A stretch of DNA of 12,609 nucleotides from Pseudooctadecabacter sp. (lineage in GTDB: Bacteria > Pseudomonadota > Alphaproteobacteria > Rhodobacterales > Rhodobacteraceae). The stretch spans positions 2,188-14,796 of the forward strand of contig JAHDFG010000026.1 in assembly GCA_020628265.1 (NCBI GenBank). Reading direction: 5' to 3'. Position 1 is the stretch's first letter; every line of letters starts with the position of its first letter. The notes beneath the pieces were generated by a model. That model searched no databases, was not told the DNA's origin, and saw only the letters and a program-made list of their open reading frames with translations. A program made the translations under genes and the position numbers. Below, piece by piece: positions 1 through 6,466 of the stretch.

Positions 1-562
1 CGTCATAGCTGCGGAACAGCTCCGCGCCTTTGGACAGGTCGATCGAGAAATCGAGCGGGTTCTGCATAAGCTCCGCCTGATTTTTCAGGCTGGTCATGAC
101 CATCACGTAGAAGGGGATCAGGACGATGGCGGTGAAGAAAATATAGCCGAAGCCCGTGAAAAAGCGGATGACGGCGGCCTCGAATTCATGGCGTGTTAGG
201 GCACCGGCTGGCAGATCGTCGAGGATTTTCATCGCCGACCAGCCGAACGCCGCGGTAAGGCTGATGGCCCCGAATACTGCAGCCGCGGTTGATGCCTGTT
301 CACCAATGACAAGCGGCCCGAAACCAAGCAGTGTGCCAACGGCCAAGGCCCCCGCTGCGGCGGCGTCACCGAGCAGACCGCCGATCCGGTGCCCCACGAC
401 AAACCCGATAGCACCGCCCCACAGCAGCGACAAAAGGATGTGGGGCCGGAACGGATCGCCGGTGGCGAAGCTCATGACGATGGCGACCGTGGTGGACAGG
501 ACCACCATCCAAAGCGCGCCGAGAACTGGGCTTGTGATGAAGTTGTAGCGAAGTGCGCCCAT
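1..562 (-). CDS. CUT1 sugar ABC transporter permease (MalG type), partial, with extended N-terminus
   Basis: This is the second inner-membrane permease of a carbohydrate ABC importer. The frame is open from the ATG at 562 to the window edge, giving 187 residues; the C-terminal part with the EAA loop lies outside. The MalG-like core begins near residue 135 with a helix ending in IPFYVMVMTSLKNQAEL, the usual first helix and periplasmic start of this family. Ahead of it are about four further hydrophobic segments (roughly residues 11-32, 41-58, 68-86 and 92-111), whereas ordinary MalG-type permeases start almost directly with the core helix. The start codon lies one base after the TAA of the first permease, so the two are almost certainly translated together. 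The family is clear; the substrate can only be guessed from context (a disaccharide or other alpha-glucoside). The ATPase is probably further left. Confidence 0.85.
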   Translation of the reverse strand, partial: MGALRYNFITSPVLGALWMVVLSTTVAIVMSFATGDPFRPHILLSLLWGGAIGFVVGHRIGGLLGDAAAAGALAVGTLLGFGPLVIGEQASTAAAVFGAISLTAAFGWSAMKILDDLPAGALTRHEFEAAVIRFFTGFGYIFFTAIVLIPFYVMVMTSLKNQAELMQNPLDFSIDLSKGAELFRSYD

Positions 563-563
563 G

Positions 564-1808
564 TTACAGACCCTCCTCACGGCTGACGTATTTCAGGAAG
601 AAGAGCGAGAACGTGAGCAGGCAGCCGAAGATCACAACGGCCACGGCAGCCCCTGCCCCGATGTTGCTGACAGCAAAGGCCTGTTCGTAGACGTTCACCG
701 TCAGGGTCCGTGTGCCTGCGTTGCCGCCCGTCAGAAGGAAGATGTCGTCGAACTTGTTGAAGGTCCAGATAAAGCGCAGCAGGAACAGCACGCTGAGGAT
801 ACCCAGAAGCTGCGGCACGCTAAGCGACCAGAACTGCTGGAACGGCGATGCCCCGTCCATGTCAGCAGCTTCGTACATGTCGCTGTCGATACTTTGCATC
901 CGAGCAAGGATGAACAGGAACGACAGCGGGAAGTAGCGCCAGATTTCGAACACGGTCACCATGATCAGGGCGAGCGGGCGCTCCCCGAAGAAATTGATTG
1001 CCTCGGGCGTCACACCCATTTGCACCAAGAGCGCGTTGGCAGAGCCGGAGAACGGATCGAACAGGATCAGCCACGCAAAGGCCACGGCGATGATCGGGGC
1101 CACGTATGGAAAGAGGTAGAGGCCCCTCAGGATGCCCTGCCCTCGGAAGGATTTGTTCAACAGCAGCGCCGCAAAGAGGCCCACCAACAAGGCGCCAATG
1201 GTCCCGAAAACGGTGTAGAACAACGTCACCCACAGGACTTCAATGAATTCCTCGCCGTTGAAGATGCGGCTGAAGTTATCAAGGGTGAAGGTCGAATTGG
1301 TCAGCACGTTCGATGCCGTTCCGGTCGTGGTTGCGGGGCTGTCTTGGGGCCGCAGCGCATTGTCCAGATAGGCCTGTCCGACCGTCACGGGGAAGGTCAG
1401 CGTCTCTCGCGTGCCGGGTTCCCAATCGCCCAGATCACAGGCCAGATCGCGGCCCACCAGGGTGCAGCGGTCATCCAGTGTCAGGACCGTCAGGCCCTCG
1501 GGCACGACATCGCTGAAGGTCACGCCGGTGATGGGTTGGTCTTGGGATGAATTGCGCAGGCGGTACCGCAGGGTGGCTTCGGCCCCCAGCACGTCATCAT
1601 CGCCGCGGATGTCTTCACGCAGCACCACTTCGGGTGCGCGCAGATCTGCCAGTTCAACAGGCTTGAACGAGATCCAGAAGATCGCAAGCAGCGGCAGGAC
1701 GACAACCAGCGCAACCGCCGTGATGGTCGGGAAAAGCAATCCCCAAGCCAGTCGTGCTTCACGTTTGGCAAGCGGGCCGGTGCCGGTCGGGGGCATTGGC
1801 TGCGACAT
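564..1808 (-). CDS. CUT1 sugar ABC transporter permease (MalF type) with DUF11-like periplasmic insertion
   Basis: First permease of the importer, 414 residues, against about 290-320 for common CUT1 permeases. TM1 is at about residues 22-47. Residues about 58-170 are an insertion that reads like a DUF11 beta-sandwich repeat: an N-S-S turn at 86-88, VTFSDVVPEGL at 96-106, then Cys115 and Cys124 followed by DLGDWEPGTRETLTF. The normal family sequence resumes at FTLDNFSRIF (174-183). It continues through LYLFPYVAPIIAVAFAW and the cytoplasmic EAA loop (EAADMDGASPFQQFWSLSVP) that couples to the ATPase. I chose the ATG at 1808, preceded by AGGACGG, over an in-frame TTG ten codons upstream. It lies 80 bp after the binding-protein gene, with a strong hairpin between, and one base before the second permease. 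Family confident; substrate inferred. Confidence 0.93.
   Translation of the reverse strand: MSQPMPPTGTGPLAKREARLAWGLLFPTITAVALVVVLPLLAIFWISFKPVELADLRAPEVVLREDIRGDDDVLGAEATLRYRLRNSSQDQPITGVTFSDVVPEGLTVLTLDDRCTLVGRDLACDLGDWEPGTRETLTFPVTVGQAYLDNALRPQDSPATTTGTASNVLTNSTFTLDNFSRIFNGEEFIEVLWVTLFYTVFGTIGALLVGLFAALLLNKSFRGQGILRGLYLFPYVAPIIAVAFAWLILFDPFSGSANALLVQMGVTPEAINFFGERPLALIMVTVFEIWRYFPLSFLFILARMQSIDSDMYEAADMDGASPFQQFWSLSVPQLLGILSVLFLLRFIWTFNKFDDIFLLTGGNAGTRTLTVNVYEQAFAVSNIGAGAAVAVVIFGCLLTFSLFFLKYVSREEGL
1299..1637 (-). other. Region encoding a DUF11-like domain inserted between TM1 and TM2 of the permease
   Basis: This stretch encodes residues about 58-170 of the first permease, between the end of TM1 (ISFKP) and the point where standard CUT1 sequence resumes. 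DUF11-like marks are the alternating hydrophobic strands (LRYRLRN, GVTFSDVVP, LTFPVTV), the D-x-x-P-x-G-L turn, and two cysteines nine residues apart (115 and 124) before a D-L-G-x-x-x-P-G segment. In the periplasm the cysteines could form a disulfide. The segment lacks hydrophobic runs long enough to be a membrane helix, so it should be a soluble periplasmic domain. Assignment is by eye. Confidence 0.7.
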
Positions 1809-1845
1809 GACAGATCCGTCCTGTAATTTTGAAAGCAAAGGTGGG

Positions 1846-1880
1846 GTCCGGGGCGCGCGAGACTGAAGCGCGCCCCGGAC
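1846..1880 (-). terminator. Strong intercistronic hairpin between binding protein and permease genes
   Basis: Arms 1846-1858 and 1868-1880 are perfectly complementary over 13 base pairs, nearly all G-C, around a nine-base loop. The hairpin begins nine bases after the TAA of the binding-protein gene and is followed on the minus strand by CCACCTTTGCTTTC, which is not a clean U-tract. It is therefore more likely a partial terminator or a 3' mRNA stabiliser than a full stop. Such elements between a binding-protein gene and its permease genes are known to keep binding protein in excess (the malE-malF spacer in enteric bacteria is the classic case). That role here is inferred. Confidence 0.75.
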
Positions 1881-1888
1881 TGATGCGC

Positions 1889-3235
1889 TTACTGCGTGGC
1901 AGCGATTGCGGTGTTCAGTTCGGCCACGGTGGCAGCAGCGTCACGCTCGCCGTCGATGTACTCACGTACCAGACGGTTGATGACCTGGCTGTTGATGATG
2001 GCCGAGGCTGCGGACAGCTGGCCATCGGCCACGCCCCAACGCTGGGCCACATCAAGACCGCCGACGATCTCTTCGATCATGGACGCCTCATAGAGGTCAC
2101 CCAGCGGTGCCTTGCGGTCTACGCCAACATCCAGCGTTGCCCACAGATCTGCGAACTCGGTCGGATTGTCGGCGGTGCCACGACGGACAGGGAACTTGCC
2201 TTCAGGCGCGATGGCAAGCGTGGAGCCATAGCCGTCGGACATGGAGTACTGAACGAATTCCATCGCCGCATCGGTGGAGGCATCAGACGTGATGCCGAAG
2301 TAACGAACGTCACCCCATGCCGCACCATCAGGGTTGCTTGGCCCAGCAAAGTTGGTCACGACACCCGTTGCTGCTGCCAGATCGCGGGTCGTCGGATCAT
2401 CGTTGATCGTGGGCGGAGCGCTGTCACGCAGACCGGCCAGTTCATCGAGGATGAACGGAGACCAGATGATCATCGCCGCATTGCCGGAGAAGTAGAGCGT
2501 ACGGGACTGATCCCAGTACAGATCGCCCGGAGGGGACGCTTCGGCGATGGCTTTGTAGAATTCCAGCACTTCGATCGTGGCGGCTTCGTCCAGCGCCTGA
2601 ACCCCATCGGGGCCAACCGGAGACACGCCATTGGCGAGGAAGACATGTTCCAGAACCTGGCTCATGAAGTTCTCGTCGATCTTGGTGGCAGCGACAAAGC
2701 CGTACATCTCAGGCGGGTTGTGCAGGGCCTCAACAGCGGCCAGCACATTGGCGTAGCTGTTTGGCGGCTCAAGGCCGTTCGCCTCAAAGAGATCGGCGCG
2801 GTAGACCAGCATCTGGGTCCAGCCGTCGACCGGAACAGAGGCGTAGCCGCCCTCAACAGCCGCCATGTTCAACGCACCGGGGGCGAAGGTGTCGGCGCCC
2901 AGCATCTCAACCACGTCAGAGGCGGCGTCGATGTCCAGAATGCCGGCTTCGGCCCAAGGGGCTGCGTACTGAAGCGTGTGATAGATCACGTCCGGCAGAT
3001 CACCTGCGGCAAAGGCAGCCGTGGCGCGCGTGCCAAGATCGTTTTCGGACACGGGGATAACTTCGACCGTGTGGCCCGTGGCCGCTGCGAAATCGTCGGC
3101 CATGGCCTGCTGACGGGCCAGACGTTCGGGCTGCTCTTCGGTCGTCCAGAAGCGCAGGTCCTCTGCCTGCACGCCCGTGGCGGCCAGAAGCAGCGCGAGT
3201 GCTGTTCCATTTCTGATCATCGTGAGTGACTTCAT
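1889..3235 (-). CDS. Periplasmic sugar-binding protein of ABC importer (solute-binding family 1)
   Basis: A 448-residue extracellular solute-binding protein that would capture the sugar in the periplasm and deliver it to the two permeases encoded downstream. Residues 1-24 form a signal peptide: K2 and R8, hydrophobic core ALALLLAATG, and cleavage after VQA with ED following. No lipobox cysteine is seen. The mature start LRFWTTEEQPERLARQQAMADDF, the AAFAAGDLPDVIY segment and the later GGYASVPVDGWTQMLVYRADLF block are typical of the MalE-like CUT1 group. The ATG at 3235 has a very strong ribosome site (AGGGAGG) overlapping the stop codon of the lacI gene, which ends 11 bp upstream, so the two share a transcript. 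The ligand cannot be read from sequence; neighbouring ThuA and Gfo/Idh genes suggest a disaccharide such as trehalose, maltitol or a sucrose isomer. Confidence 0.93.
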   Translation of the reverse strand: MKSLTMIRNGTALALLLAATGVQAEDLRFWTTEEQPERLARQQAMADDFAAATGHTVEVIPVSENDLGTRATAAFAAGDLPDVIYHTLQYAAPWAEAGILDIDAASDVVEMLGADTFAPGALNMAAVEGGYASVPVDGWTQMLVYRADLFEANGLEPPNSYANVLAAVEALHNPPEMYGFVAATKIDENFMSQVLEHVFLANGVSPVGPDGVQALDEAATIEVLEFYKAIAEASPPGDLYWDQSRTLYFSGNAAMIIWSPFILDELAGLRDSAPPTINDDPTTRDLAAATGVVTNFAGPSNPDGAAWGDVRYFGITSDASTDAAMEFVQYSMSDGYGSTLAIAPEGKFPVRRGTADNPTEFADLWATLDVGVDRKAPLGDLYEASMIEEIVGGLDVAQRWGVADGQLSAASAIINSQVINRLVREYIDGERDAAATVAELNTAIAATQ

Positions 3236-3246
3236 GGTTTCCTCCC

Positions 3247-4338
3247 TTAGAAGTTCTTGTTTGATGAAGGGGTGGGGCCGGCAGGCGCCGGACCAGTGGA
3301 TGCGCGGCGCACGAATGTCGCCGCGGTCGTTTCGCGCAGATTTTCAACGGGTTCGCCCCGCACGCGCCTGATAAGCAAAGATGACAACCGCTCACCTGCG
3401 TTGCGGTTGTCTACAGCAAAGGTGGTCAGCGGCGGCTGGGCATTGGCCCCGTCCTGCGTGCCGTCATAGGCGACGATTGAGACGTCCTTGGCCACGGTCA
3501 GGCCCCGTTCCGCCAATGCCGCATATGCGCCGAGGGCGGCGTTATCCACGGCACACACAATGGCAGTCGGTGGTTCCGCTTGGTCGAGGAAGGCCCCAGC
3601 GGCCGCCTGCCCGTCGCTGCGGGTCACGGCGTTGTCCCGCATCAGATCAGGATCAATGGTTAGCCCGCATTCGGCCATTCCCGCCTTGAACCCCTGCAAA
3701 CGCAGGCTGGCATAGGTGTAAATCGTCTTACCGTTGATGAAACCGATGCGACGGTGACCCAGGTCTGCCAGATGGCGCACGGCATCGCGCATCGCATCTT
3801 CACCGCGCACGTCGAACCATGCGCAACCGGTCGGATCTTGCTGTCTGCCATAAAGGACAAAAGGCACCCTTTCAGCACGCAGCAGCTTTGCCCGCGGGTC
3901 ATCGACCATGGCGCGCGGCAGGATGAAACCGTCAGCTTTTCCGTCTTGGGCAAGTGACCTGAACGTGTCCACCAGCGTGTCGTGCGTGTCGGCCGAGGCG
4001 ACGGTCACTGTATAGCCTTCCTGACTGGCACCGGCAGAAAGTCCCGCCAGAAACTCTGCAAGGAATGGACGGTGGGCATCGTGGTCGGACAGCTGCAACA
4101 CCAAACCAAGCGAGCGGGTGCGGCCCGTCTTGACGGCCTGCGCGTAGCTTAGCGGTTGGTAGTTCAATTCAGCCGCCATCTTCTTGACTCGCAGCTGCGT
4201 GCCCTCGGCGATATCGGCGTATCCGTTCAATGCCCGAGAGACAGTCGATTTCGTCAGACCGAGGGCGTCAGCCATGTCACTGATCGTGACACGCGGCCCA
4301 CTCCTTTTCCTCGACACGGATGTCGCAGCTTCGGTCAT
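3247..4338 (-). CDS. LacI-family transcriptional regulator of the sugar operon
   Basis: A 363-residue LacI/GalR repressor. Residues 17-39 (VTISDMADALGLTKSTVSRALNG) are the helix-turn-helix, followed by the hinge region (to about 70) and a periplasmic-binding-like effector domain beginning SLGLVLQLSD and ending near VRRAS; the last 15 or so residues are a Pro/Ser-rich tail. I chose the ATG at 4338, with GGGAG nine bases upstream. A 17-codon in-frame upstream extension has no ribosome site and would run through the operator palindrome. The gene is first in the transcript that continues into the binding protein 11 bp later, and it lies just downstream of a cluster of LacI-type operators, so it probably represses itself and the transport genes until the sugar is present. 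Family certain; effector unknown, with AglR- or ThuR-like roles plausible. Confidence 0.94.
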   Translation of the reverse strand: MTEAATSVSRKRSGPRVTISDMADALGLTKSTVSRALNGYADIAEGTQLRVKKMAAELNYQPLSYAQAVKTGRTRSLGLVLQLSDHDAHRPFLAEFLAGLSAGASQEGYTVTVASADTHDTLVDTFRSLAQDGKADGFILPRAMVDDPRAKLLRAERVPFVLYGRQQDPTGCAWFDVRGEDAMRDAVRHLADLGHRRIGFINGKTIYTYASLRLQGFKAGMAECGLTIDPDLMRDNAVTRSDGQAAAGAFLDQAEPPTAIVCAVDNAALGAYAALAERGLTVAKDVSIVAYDGTQDGANAQPPLTTFAVDNRNAGERLSSLLIRRVRGEPVENLRETTAATFVRRASTGPAPAGPTPSSNKNF

Positions 4339-4370
4339 GTTGAAAATCTCCCTGCGACTCAGGCTGATTT

Positions 4371-4386
4371 CCGAAACCGGTTTCGG
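4371..4386 (-). promoter_or_regulatory. Perfect LacI-type operator palindrome
   Basis: CCGAAACCGGTTTCGG is a perfect 16-base palindrome with the central CG expected for LacI/GalR operators. It lies 32 bp upstream of the chosen lacI start, in the 5' region of the lacI/binding-protein transcript. Binding of the adjacent LacI protein is inferred from position and shape. Confidence 0.82.
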
Positions 4387-4405
4387 CAAGAGGTTTGTTG
4401 TCGTT

Positions 4406-4438
4406 TTCTCCGAAACCTTTTCCGAAACTGTTTAAGAA
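4406..4438 (-). promoter_or_regulatory. Additional operator-like sites (repeated CCGAAAC half-sites)
   Basis: Two further copies of the operator half-site occur in the same orientation, CCGAAACC at 4410-4417 and CCGAAACT at 4422-4429, spaced 12 bp apart. The distal one sits in a near-palindrome at 4420-4438 (TTCCGAAAC, T, GTTTAAGAA) with seven of nine arm positions complementary. They lie about 35-65 bp upstream of the perfect palindrome relative to lacI transcription, so the promoter probably lies between or within these sites. No convincing -35/-10 pair was seen. Confidence 0.5.
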
Positions 4439-4504
4439 TTTCAAACTGCTCGGCGCTGCATCCGCAGCATCCGAAGCCTTCGTTACCGCAAACGGATCAG
4501 TGTT

Positions 4505-5569
4505 TTATGGGTCCAGCGGCAGGCTGATGCTTTGCTGCGATGCAGAGGTTTCCGCTGCATCCAGAACCCTCTGCAACACCGCGCCACGGGGGAAATCGGG
4601 CGTTGCGGATTGACCGTTTCGGACCGCTTCGACGAAAGAAGCGTAGATCGAAGGGACCTCTGGGCACTCAACCTCAACCCATTCGGCGGCCTCAAGATTC
4701 GCGCCAAGGCAGGTCCGCAGATGGCTTTGGTCGGCCTTCCACGTGACCTCCAGACCGCCCTTTGTGCCATGAATGCGCAAGAACAGGTCGTTCAAATGAC
4801 CCGACGCAAACCGCGTGGCCGTGACAGTTCCCAAGGCACCGTTTTCAAGAACCAGCTGCATCGTGGCCGAGTCGTTGGCATCAAGGGTGTATTCCCCGAT
4901 TTTCCCGTCTGGTGCCTTGTCAAAAGTTGCCAGCCTGCACGAAACCTCACGAACCGGCAGGCCCGCGACGTAAGTGGCAAAGTCGAGGATGTGGATACCC
5001 ACATCACCCAGCACGCCTTTTGATCCATGGGCCGTCGACAACCGCCAAAGCCACTGGCTTTCCTTGTCCCACTCGCCCCACGCGGGCTGGACCAGCCAGC
5101 TTTGCAGATAGGAGGCCTCGAAATGGCGGACCTCGCCAATTTCGCCGTCCGCAACCAGCTTCGCCGCATGTTGCAGGGCCGAAGCGTTGCGGTAGCTGAG
5201 GTTGACCATATTTACGACGCCAGCCTCTGCTGCAGCCTCTGCCATTGCCTCCGCATCGGCTGCATTGGTGGCCAGAGGCTTTTCGCAAAGCACGTGTTTG
5301 CCAGCCGCGAGGAGGGCCATCGTGGTTTTGTAATGAACCCCGTCTGGCGTCACATTGGAGACCGCATCGAATGCGCCCCACTCCAATGCATCCTCAAGAC
5401 TGGTGAAGCCTTGGGGGACGTCGAATGCCTTCTGAAACTCGGCCAACCGGTCAGCATCCAGATCAACGGCGGCGACGACGTCGACGCTGTCCATTGCAGT
5501 GAATTCTTCCCCGTGGCGGTTTGCCATGCCGCCGGTGCCTAGGATCAAGATGCGGACGGGGTTGTTCAT
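4505..5569 (-). CDS. Gfo/Idh/MocA-family NAD(P)-dependent oxidoreductase (ThuB-like)
   Basis: A 354-residue cytoplasmic sugar dehydrogenase. The Rossmann nucleotide-binding loop is GTGGMA at 11-16, the family signature E-K-P is at 96-98 (Lys97 is the conserved catalytic-region lysine), and GDVGIHILD at 188-196 holds His193 of the active site. The C-terminal half is the usual open beta-sheet domain. The ATG at 5569 shares its A with the TGA of thuA (TGATG), so the two are translationally coupled. In rhizobia the ThuA-ThuB pair converts imported disaccharides to and from 3-keto derivatives, ThuB being the Gfo/Idh member; the same role is a reasonable inference here. Other sugar or inositol dehydrogenase activities in this broad family cannot be excluded. 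Confidence 0.9.
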   Translation of the reverse strand: MNNPVRILILGTGGMANRHGEEFTAMDSVDVVAAVDLDADRLAEFQKAFDVPQGFTSLEDALEWGAFDAVSNVTPDGVHYKTTMALLAAGKHVLCEKPLATNAADAEAMAEAAAEAGVVNMVNLSYRNASALQHAAKLVADGEIGEVRHFEASYLQSWLVQPAWGEWDKESQWLWRLSTAHGSKGVLGDVGIHILDFATYVAGLPVREVSCRLATFDKAPDGKIGEYTLDANDSATMQLVLENGALGTVTATRFASGHLNDLFLRIHGTKGGLEVTWKADQSHLRTCLGANLEAAEWVEVECPEVPSIYASFVEAVRNGQSATPDFPRGAVLQRVLDAAETSASQQSISLPLDP

Positions 5570-6354
5570 CAGCGGTATCCTTCTTCACCGTCCTGATGCA
5601 GGCGAGGGCCGCGTTCGGTGATCGGCTCCAGCGCCGTTTCCACGGGCACGTTGGGCGCGTCGTTCGGGTTTGCGATGCGCGGCGCGGGGTTGTGCGCCCA
5701 GCGCACACCATTGGCGATCACACGCTGCACGTTCGCATCGTGGTAGGTCGGATAGGTTTCGTGACCCGGCCGGAAGTAAAAGACATTGCCGGCCCCGCGT
5801 TTGTACGTGAGGCCAGAGCGGAAGACCTCCCCGCCTGCAAACCAACTGATGAACACGGTCTCGAGCGGTTCCGGCACGCCGAAGGGCTCGCCATACATCT
5901 CCTCGTTCTCCAGCTCGAAATGGTCGGGCAGACCGGCGGCGATCGGGTGGTTGCGGGACGTCACCCACAGTCGTTCCCGTTCGCCCGCTTCGCGCCATGT
6001 CAGGTTGCACGGCGCCCCCATCAGCCGTTTGAACGGTTTGGCGAAATGGGCGGAATGCAGAAAGATGATGCCCATGCCGGAAAAGACCGCATCGCAGACC
6101 CGTTCGACGATTGCATCATCCACATCACCATGGGCCGCATGGCCCCACCAGATCAGCACATCGGTCTCGGCCAGCTTCTCGGTCGTCAGACCATGTTCGG
6201 GATCCTGCAGGGTTACGGATGATGCTGTGATGCCGTCCTGCCCGTTCAGCGCATCCGCAATGCAATTGTGCATCCCGTCCGGATAGATATCCGCAACGAT
6301 CTTGTTTTTGCGTTCGTGTACATTTTCGCCCCATACGGTCACGCGAATGGTCAT
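5569..6354 (-). CDS. thuA: ThuA family protein (sugar utilisation)
   Basis: A 261-residue protein of the ThuA family, which has a glutamine-amidotransferase-like fold but acts in sugar catabolism. It is recognised from VTVWGENVHER at 5-15, DVLIWWGHAAHGDV in the first third, GMGIIFLHSAHFAKPFKRL, the HPIAAGLPDHFELENEEMYGEPF block, and the C-terminal FYFRPGHETYPTYHD. I chose the ATG at 6354, with GGAG six bases upstream; an in-frame TTG four codons earlier overlaps that ribosome site. Rhizobial ThuA works with ThuB in utilising trehalose and other disaccharides through 3-keto sugars. It overlaps the dehydrogenase gene by one base. Family assignment is strong; the exact reaction in this organism is inferred. 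Confidence 0.9.
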   Translation of the reverse strand: MTIRVTVWGENVHERKNKIVADIYPDGMHNCIADALNGQDGITASSVTLQDPEHGLTTEKLAETDVLIWWGHAAHGDVDDAIVERVCDAVFSGMGIIFLHSAHFAKPFKRLMGAPCNLTWREAGERERLWVTSRNHPIAAGLPDHFELENEEMYGEPFGVPEPLETVFISWFAGGEVFRSGLTYKRGAGNVFYFRPGHETYPTYHDANVQRVIANGVRWAHNPAPRIANPNDAPNVPVETALEPITERGPRLHQDGEEGYR

Positions 6355-6466
6355 GGCAGGCTCCAACGATAAGGTGGGTCAAGTGAGCGGGGAAGATGCC
6401 GCCGTTCCCCTGTTCACACAAGCGAAGATAGCGAAGGGCTGGCAACTTTTTACAGCTGCGCGGCTG
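6355..6466. other. Spacer between thuA and the LysR gene
   Basis: A 112-bp non-coding stretch that should hold the end of the LysR transcript and the promoter of thuA. It contains a weak inverted repeat GGGGAA/TTCCCC (6389-6394 and 6405-6410) and an ACAGC/GCTGT pair at 6452-6467 overlapping the LysR stop, neither with a T-tract in the needed direction. No copy of the CCGAAACC operator is present, so thuA may not be under the LacI protein from this point. Confidence 0.45.

Larger units (their letters stand above)
4339..4504. other. Non-coding spacer between lacI and the Gfo/Idh gene
   Basis: This 166-bp stretch holds the LacI operator cluster (4371-4438) and the lacI ribosome site. The remaining part next to the dehydrogenase gene (4440-4504) contains only a short GCTGC/GCAGC hairpin at 4455-4468, without a T-tract. 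I see no clear terminator here, so read-through from the upstream thuA/dehydrogenase genes into lacI remains possible. Confidence 0.6.

Noticed and set aside
561..1550. A 329-codon plus-strand open frame opposite the first permease
   Set aside because: Its translation is a Gln/His/Arg-rich string with no family features, while the minus strand encodes an unmistakable permease with an EAA loop.
1829..3229. A 466-codon plus-strand open frame lying across almost the entire binding-protein gene
   Set aside because: It is antisense to a clear solute-binding protein with signal peptide and strong ribosome site. Its translation has no recognisable domain, and long antisense frames are expected from GC-rich codon bias.
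4339..4389. Longer lacI start at 4389
   Set aside because: It would translate the operator palindrome and has no ribosome site, whereas the ATG at 4338 has GGGAG at suitable spacing.
4455..4482. Short hairpins GCTGC/GCAGC and CGAAG/CTTCG after the Gfo/Idh gene as a terminator
   Set aside because: The stems are five base pairs, one has a one-base loop, and no T-tract follows, so they are not convincing.
6389..6410. GGGGAA/TTCCCC inverted repeat as a terminator of the LysR gene
   Set aside because: The stem has only six pairs, the loop is ten bases, and no T-tract follows on the minus strand.
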